Positions 5,504 to 9,474 of a DNA stretch of 9,474 nucleotides are shown piece by piece. Origin of the DNA: Methyloglobulus sp. (GTDB lineage: Bacteria; Pseudomonadota; Gammaproteobacteria; Methylococcales; Methylomonadaceae). The stretch lies in assembly GCA_013140405.1 (NCBI GenBank), contig JABFSV010000039.1, positions 1 to 9,474 on the forward strand, given 5' to 3'. A program made the position numbers and the translations under genes. Position 1 is the stretch's first letter, and each line of letters opens with the position of its first letter. The notes beneath the pieces are model-generated. The model saw nothing but the letters and a program-made list of their open reading frames with translations. It searched no databases and was not told the DNA's origin.

Positions 5504-7174
5504 ATGGAACCTGAGTCCACTAAATTCATTGAACAAGGAGTGTTGACGCTATCTCATGAAGACTGGGATTTGGCTCGTAAGCGTACCGATATTATTGCGC
5601 CATTAGCGGCTTTAGAAACGGTTGGTCATCAAGCGGCTGATGAAGCTGCACAAGAATTAGGTGTATCCAGAAGACAGATTTATTTCCTAATTCGAAGATT
5701 CCGTGAAGGTACTAGGTTATTGACTGACCTTGCGCCAAAACGCTCAAGTGGGGGCAAGGGTAAAGGCCGATTGCCGGAAACTGTAGAAAGTATCATTCGT
5801 GAACTGATACGGAAACAGTTTATGAAAAAGCAAAAACCCACTATAGCTAAACTTTATAAGCATATTAAAAAGAAATGCAAGGTTAAGGGGTTATCCGTTC
5901 CTGCCCGTAATTCAGTTGCCTTAAGAATAAAGCAATTAAATCCGGCACAAGTAATACGAGCACGGGAAGGAACGGATGCCGCCCGATCTTTACAGTCTGC
6001 TGGGGACACACCACCCAAAATTACTTCCATCCTTGAACAAGTCCAGATCGACCATACGGTTATTGACTTGATTATCGTTGACGAACGCGACCGCCAACCC
6101 ATTGGTAGACCTTATTTGACTATCGCCATTGATGTCTTTAGCCGTTGCATTGTCGGCATGTTAGTCACGTTAGAGCCACCATCGACAGTTTCTGTCGGAC
6201 TCTGCCTTGCTCATATGGTTTGCGATAAGCGACCCTGGCTTGAGCAATTACAGTTGGAGGTCGATTGGCCGATGAGCGGAAAACCTAGGTCACTTTATCT
6301 GGATAATGCGGCTGAATTTAAGAGCGAAGCGTTACGTCGGGGTTGTGAACTGCATGGCATATCGCTTAATTACCGTCCACCTGGAAAACCTCATTATGGG
6401 GGTATTATCGAACGCTTGATAGGTATCATGATGGAAGAAGTTCATGATCTTCCCGGCACCACTTTTTCAAATCCGGAAGAGCGCGGGGAGTACGATTCTG
6501 AAAAAATGGCAGCGATGACACTTCATGAGTTGGAACGCTGGCTAACTCTAGCTGTCGCTTATTATCATGGCGATACGCATGACAATGACCTAAAAGAACC
6601 TCCAACAAAACGATGGGCAAAAGGTATTGAAACAAGCGGTACCATTCCTGCTGTGTCGAATGTTAAAGCCTTCATGGTCGACTTTCTTCCGATCATCCGC
6701 CGCACCTTGACCCGTACCGGCTTTGCCATCGACCATATCCATTATTTTGCAAATGCCCTCAAGCCTTTGATTGCCCGGCGTAATAAACAGACACCGAAGT
6801 TTCTTATACGCCGTGATCCACGTGATATTAGCCGAATATGGGTGTTGGACACTGATAGCCAGAATTACCTAGAAATTCCTTACCGATCTATGGAAAACCC
6901 TGCCATTACTTTATGGGAACAACGCCAAGCAGTCAAGCGGTTGCGTGAGCAAGGTCGAGACCAGATTGATGAAGTCTCTCTATTTCGGATGATTGACCAA
7001 ATGCGTACTATTGTCCGCGATGCCCAAAAAGCAACGAAGAAGAGGAGACGTAATAATGAACGGCTTAAACACTTAAATGATTCAACGAAAAAATATGAAC
7101 CAGCAATGCCACCAGAACCCTGTCAAACTGAAATTAAGCCTGCCGAGCCATTCAACGAAATAGAGGAGTGGTAA
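5504..7174 (+). CDS. tniA: TniA DDE transposase of a Tn402/Tn5053-family transposon
   Basis: This is a 556-residue transposase of the retroviral-integrase/Mu family that cuts and joins transposon ends. A helix-turn-helix lies at about 43-66 (AADEAAQELGVSRRQIYFLI). The catalytic core holds Asp183 (QVQIDHT), Asp267 (LYLDNAAEF) and Glu303 (GGIIERL), a DD(35)E spacing. The Mu-type C-terminal beta-barrel region includes FLIRRDPRDISRIWVLD (about 444-460), and the tail ends in EIEEW as in Tn5053 TniA. The length is normal and the frame is intact. The ATG at 5504 has no strong ribosome binding site, but the N-terminus (EQGVLTL near 10-16) lines up with the family. tniB starts three bases after the stop, so translation is coupled. 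Confidence 0.95.
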   Translation: MEPESTKFIEQGVLTLSHEDWDLARKRTDIIAPLAALETVGHQAADEAAQELGVSRRQIYFLIRRFREGTRLLTDLAPKRSSGGKGKGRLPETVESIIRELIRKQFMKKQKPTIAKLYKHIKKKCKVKGLSVPARNSVALRIKQLNPAQVIRAREGTDAARSLQSAGDTPPKITSILEQVQIDHTVIDLIIVDERDRQPIGRPYLTIAIDVFSRCIVGMLVTLEPPSTVSVGLCLAHMVCDKRPWLEQLQLEVDWPMSGKPRSLYLDNAAEFKSEALRRGCELHGISLNYRPPGKPHYGGIIERLIGIMMEEVHDLPGTTFSNPEERGEYDSEKMAAMTLHELERWLTLAVAYYHGDTHDNDLKEPPTKRWAKGIETSGTIPAVSNVKAFMVDFLPIIRRTLTRTGFAIDHIHYFANALKPLIARRNKQTPKFLIRRDPRDISRIWVLDTDSQNYLEIPYRSMENPAITLWEQRQAVKRLREQGRDQIDEVSLFRMIDQMRTIVRDAQKATKKRRRNNERLKHLNDSTKKYEPAMPPEPCQTEIKPAEPFNEIEEW

Positions 7175-7176
7175 TA

Positions 7177-8084
7177 ATGGAAGACTACACAAATTTAGAC
7201 CTGTCCCATTTGACCTCTTCAGCCCAACGGTTGGCTCAACTCCCGTCTGACGAAAGATCATGCATATTCGGGCTGACCGGTGGATCGGGTATCCCCGAGC
7301 GGCGGCGGCAGTTAATCGGTTGGAAGAATTGTATCAGTGGCCAGCTAAGCAACGCATGCTAAATGTTTTGATTATAGGACCAACTAATAACGGCAAGTCT
7401 ATGATCATTGAAAAATTCCAGCGCCAACATCCACACGTTTCCGATGCTGACCAAGAGCATATTCCTATTCTTTGCGTCCAAATGCCATCTGAACCTTCCA
7501 TTTTCCGGTTTTATACGGCATTACTTTCCGTTTTGGGGTCACCCCTAAAACCTCGAATGCCCGTTGCTGTTATAGAACAACAGGTGCTGGCTTTAATGCG
7601 TAGAGTCAACGTCAAAATTTTAGTCATTGATGAACTCCATAATGTCTTGGCCGGAACTGCTGGCAGTCGGCGTGAATTTCTTAACCTATTGCGTTTTCTA
7701 GGCAACGAGCTTCTTATCCCCTTAGTCGGTGTTGGTACACATGAGGCTTATTTAACAATCCGTTCTGACGATCAACTGGAAAATCGTTTCGAACCATTTG
7801 TTTTACCGTTGTGGGAAGTGAACGAAGATACTTGTTCATTATTAGCAAGTTTTGCCGCATCCTTCCCCTTGCGGAAACTTTCAAATATCGCCACACCTGA
7901 TATGGCAAGATACCTCTTGGCTCGTAGTGAAGGCACTATCGGCGAACTTGCCCATTTGTTGAGGAAAGCAGCGAGTGTTGCTGTTGAGACCAGGGAGGAG
8001 TCGATCAACCAACGGACATTAGGATTGGCCGATTACAATGGGCCTACCGAGCGCCGCCGTAAATTTGAACGGGAACTCGGTTGA
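7177..8084 (+). pseudogene. tniB: TniB AAA+ ATPase, frameshifted near its N-terminus
   Basis: TniB is the ATP-dependent regulator that works with TniA in target capture. Its N-terminus (DLSHLTSSAQRLAQLPSDER) is read from the ATG at 7177, which has GGAG about ten bases upstream. At about 7256 the family sequence jumps to the -1 frame (HIRADRWIGYPRA), which stays open to 8084. Restoring one A (reading GAA AAG ATC ATG or GAA AGA ATC ATG) gives 302 residues, the Tn5053 TniB length as I know it. In that numbering Walker A is GPTNNGKS (68-75) and Walker B is ILVIDELH (Asp152, Glu153). RSDDQLENRFEP is also intact. Restart at the ATG at 7260 would give a protein lacking only 28 residues and might keep ATPase function. 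Its stop overlaps the tniQ start. Confidence 0.85.
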
Positions 8085-9260
8085 ATATATCACTTCGCTG
8101 GCCTCTCCATCCCGCTCCCGTCGAAGGTGAAGCATTATCTCCATGGCTATGTAGGGTCGCAGCTTGTTACGAGATGGATCTAATGGATTTGTTGCTTTAT
8201 GAATGGGGCAAAAGACAAATAATTGATCTTGATATCCGACCACCTGATGGCTTCCTTGAAACCATCGCCAGTCGAAGTGGTATTGATTTAAATACTCTGC
8301 GTTGTATGACGATAGTGGGATGGGTGCCTTGGTTAATCGATAGCTTTGATCTTGATGGAGATTCTTTCAATTGCTATGTAAATCAATTTTCTGTGCTCTT
8401 ACCAAAAAAATTCCGTCTGATGCGCACTGCTCCGGGTTGGCGAGCATGGCTTCCACAAACAATTTACCAAAGGGTTTGCCCAGTTTGTTTATCGAAATCT
8501 ATCGAAAAACCCATATATAAGTTGGCGTGGCAACTCCCGCTATTTGTTAGCTGTCCGGTTCATGGCTGTTGGTTAGAGCTAGTGAGGGGTTATTCCGACA
8601 ACTTTCACAGTTCGGTTGACAGAGGATCATTGCCACGCGCGGCTGATCAAGTCATAACAAAAATGGATCGTTACACCGAGCAAGCTTTCACAACAGGTTA
8701 TGTCAATTTACCTCGAAGAAACATTCATGCCGGGCTTTGGTATCGACTATTAAGGACTCTTATAGAAGAGATATCTACCCCTGTAACACGCTGTGGTGCA
8801 CAATCAAAAACGCTCAAGAAGATTTGGTCAAGCTTAGGTTACTCTCTTCGAGCAGGGAAACTATATTGGCAACCATTTGAAATATTGGAGCCGGCAGTTC
8901 AAGTACAGTTTTTAGAAGCAGCCGCCACTACACTATCATATGATAGAAACCCAAGAAATAAAAGCCTTGGGGACATTAGGCTATTTATTGTTACCTGAAC
9001 CTGATAGCAAAGTTTACGAAGGTTGCCCACAAACGATAAATGAAAATCAAGCTTCCTTTAAAGAAGATGACAAATTTTGGAAAAAAGCAAAAGTCATACT
9101 TGAAAAAGCTTTAGATGAAGCGCGTGGTGATCCAGAATTTGGAGAGATATTATTCAACATGCTTTTATCAGGGCGGCGGGACCCTGAAGTTATAAAGGAC
9201 ATTCAAGATAATTTAGTTGCCCTTGGAGTCCCAATAGAACAGTGTCAAATTAAAGATTAA
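8081..9260 (+). pseudogene. tniQ: TniQ transposition accessory protein, frameshifted near its C-terminus
   Basis: TniQ is the zinc-binding accessory or target-selection protein of Tn402-type elements (TnsD/TniQ family). Translation starts at TTG 8081, overlapping the tniB stop by four bases (TTGA); SLRWPLHPAP at residues 4-13 matches the family start. A zinc motif is present: Cys133 and Cys136 (CPVC), Cys158 and His161 (CPVHGCWLE). The family match runs to VQFLEAAATT (about residue 290). It then continues in the +1 frame (MIETQEIKALGTLGY from 8940, then GRRDPEVIKD) to the stop at 9260. Removing one base around 8936-8940 gives 392 residues, near the roughly 405 of Tn5053 TniQ. Unrepaired, the product is 305 residues with 15 or so foreign residues at the end. 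Confidence 0.83.
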
Positions 9261-9296
9261 TAGCCGTTTATGGAACATAATATAAATGACGGATTT

Positions 9297-9342
9297 TGTG
9301 ACATTTTTTGACTACATAACCGCTATGTTTTAAACTGTCACA
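9297..9342. repeat. Dyad TGTGACA / TGTCACA after tniQ, possible res-region remnant
   Basis: TGTGACA (9297-9303) and TGTCACA (9336-9342) are perfect 7-bp inverted arms. Between them, nearly concentric, is ACATA-ACCGC-TATGT (9314-9328). In Tn402/Tn5053 elements the resolution site res lies between tniQ and tniR, which is where this dyad sits. I cannot match it to a known res sequence. A regulatory or chance dyad remains possible. Confidence 0.35.
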
Positions 9343-9347
9343 TATAC

Positions 9348-9474
9348 GGAGATCTTTGCACGAACCCAAGCCTCAAAACGGCTAAAATAAGCCCTTATAA
9401 AAACTACATTAATAGCTTATGTCCTGGAAGAACCTAGCCCAAACGAGTTTAAGTGATGCCCTTGTCAAACACCA
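9348..9474 (+). mobile_element. Left end of an IS5-family insertion sequence, partial
   Basis: The protein start at 9419 is that of an IS5-family transposase. About 71 bp upstream lies GGAGATCTTTGCACGA, which looks like an IS5-group terminal repeat and is at the usual distance from the transposase start. The exact boundary (9346-9350) cannot be fixed without the right end. The element runs off the window. Confidence 0.55.
9419..9474 (+). CDS. IS5-family transposase, N-terminal fragment at window edge
   Basis: Only 18 codons are visible: MSWKNLAQTSLSDALVKH. This opening is characteristic of a large group of IS5-family DDE transposases, which begin MSWKNL followed by a Leu/Ala-rich helix and a His-rich turn. 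No ribosome binding site is evident, which is common for IS transposases. The rest of the gene, including the DDE residues, lies outside the window, so integrity cannot be judged. Confidence 0.7.
   Translation, partial: MSWKNLAQTSLSDALVKH

Larger units (their letters stand above)
5360..9474 (+). mobile_element. Tn402/Tn5053-family transposon, left end and tni module (right end outside window)
   Basis: The element begins at a 25-bp terminal inverted repeat (5360-5384) and carries tniA, tniB and tniQ in the family order, all pointing inward. TniA, TniB and TniQ all show strong family-wide blocks. This family transposes by TniABQ-mediated cointegrate formation, with 5-bp target duplications, and resolves cointegrates with a TniR serine resolvase at res. 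Neither the right inverted repeat nor a resolvase gene is in the window. The base run next to the left end, TTACT (5355-5359), would be the target duplication if it recurs at the right end. An IS5-like element interrupts or abuts the region after tniQ. The two frameshifts in tniB and tniQ suggest that the element can no longer move on its own, unless they are sequence errors. Confidence 0.85.

Noticed and set aside
9261..9347. A resolvase (TniR) gene start after tniQ
   Set aside because: No frame in this stretch encodes the serine recombinase N-terminus; only short frames are present.
9336..9361. TGTCA...TGCAC at a spacing close to that of the transposon terminal repeat, suggesting a second transposon end
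   Set aside because: Only the outer five bases at each side match, the spacing is one base longer, and the orientation is wrong for a right end. The stretch is better explained by the 9297-9342 dyad and the IS end.
9409..9474. A minus-strand frame entering from the right edge and ending at 9409
   Set aside because: The 21 codons resemble nothing I recognise and lie opposite the recognisable IS5-type transposase start.
1..9474. CRISPR arrays, tRNA or rRNA genes, riboswitches
   Set aside because: I saw no regularly spaced repeats and no tRNA- or rRNA-like sequences on reading. Intergenic regions are short and are accounted for by promoters, dyads or transposon ends.

Overview
The window looks like a chromosomal segment of an aerobic gammaproteobacterial methanotroph (Methylococcales-like). 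The main evidence is a copper membrane monooxygenase subunit A gene of the PmoA/PxmA type at the left edge. Moderate GC content and the other gene families agree with this but do not prove it. No genus can be named from the sequence alone.

Positions 1-2065: a minus-strand monooxygenase operon (subunit A at 148-900, then the start of the next subunit running off the left edge). It is transcribed divergently from a LysR-type regulator gene (1148-2065). No subunit C gene lies directly upstream of subunit A. The order is therefore A-then-next-subunit, as in the sequence-divergent pxmABC operons, and unlike canonical pmoCAB. The 247-bp gap between the divergent genes holds two plausible promoters and two short dyads. 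The LysR protein is the obvious candidate to control the operon.

Positions 2097-3902: an HxlR-type regulator (minus strand) divergent from an isochorismatase-like cysteine hydrolase and a pirin-family cupin, a typical redox or electrophile-response arrangement. The pirin gene is broken into two frames by a one-base shift at an A6 run. A 27-codon, one-helix reading frame follows in the convergent gap.

Positions 4118-5209: a minus-strand secreted protein of the major royal jelly/yellow family, a beta-propeller of unknown bacterial role.

Positions 5360-9474: the left end and transposition module of a Tn402/Tn5053-family transposon. It has a recognisable 25-bp terminal inverted repeat at 5360-5384, a degenerate internal copy of it, and a promoter. 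The genes are tniA (DDE transposase, intact), tniB (AAA+ ATPase) and tniQ (target/accessory protein). tniB and tniQ each carry a one-base frameshift that splits a conserved family protein. After tniQ there is a dyad that may be a remnant of the res region. Next come the left end and first 18 codons of an IS5-family insertion sequence. The transposon's right end and any resolvase or cargo genes lie outside the window.

I see no clearly new multi-gene system. The points most worth checking are the LysR/monooxygenase pair, the three single-base frameshifts in otherwise well conserved genes (real decay, recoding or assembly error), and the insertion site and right-hand structure of the transposon.
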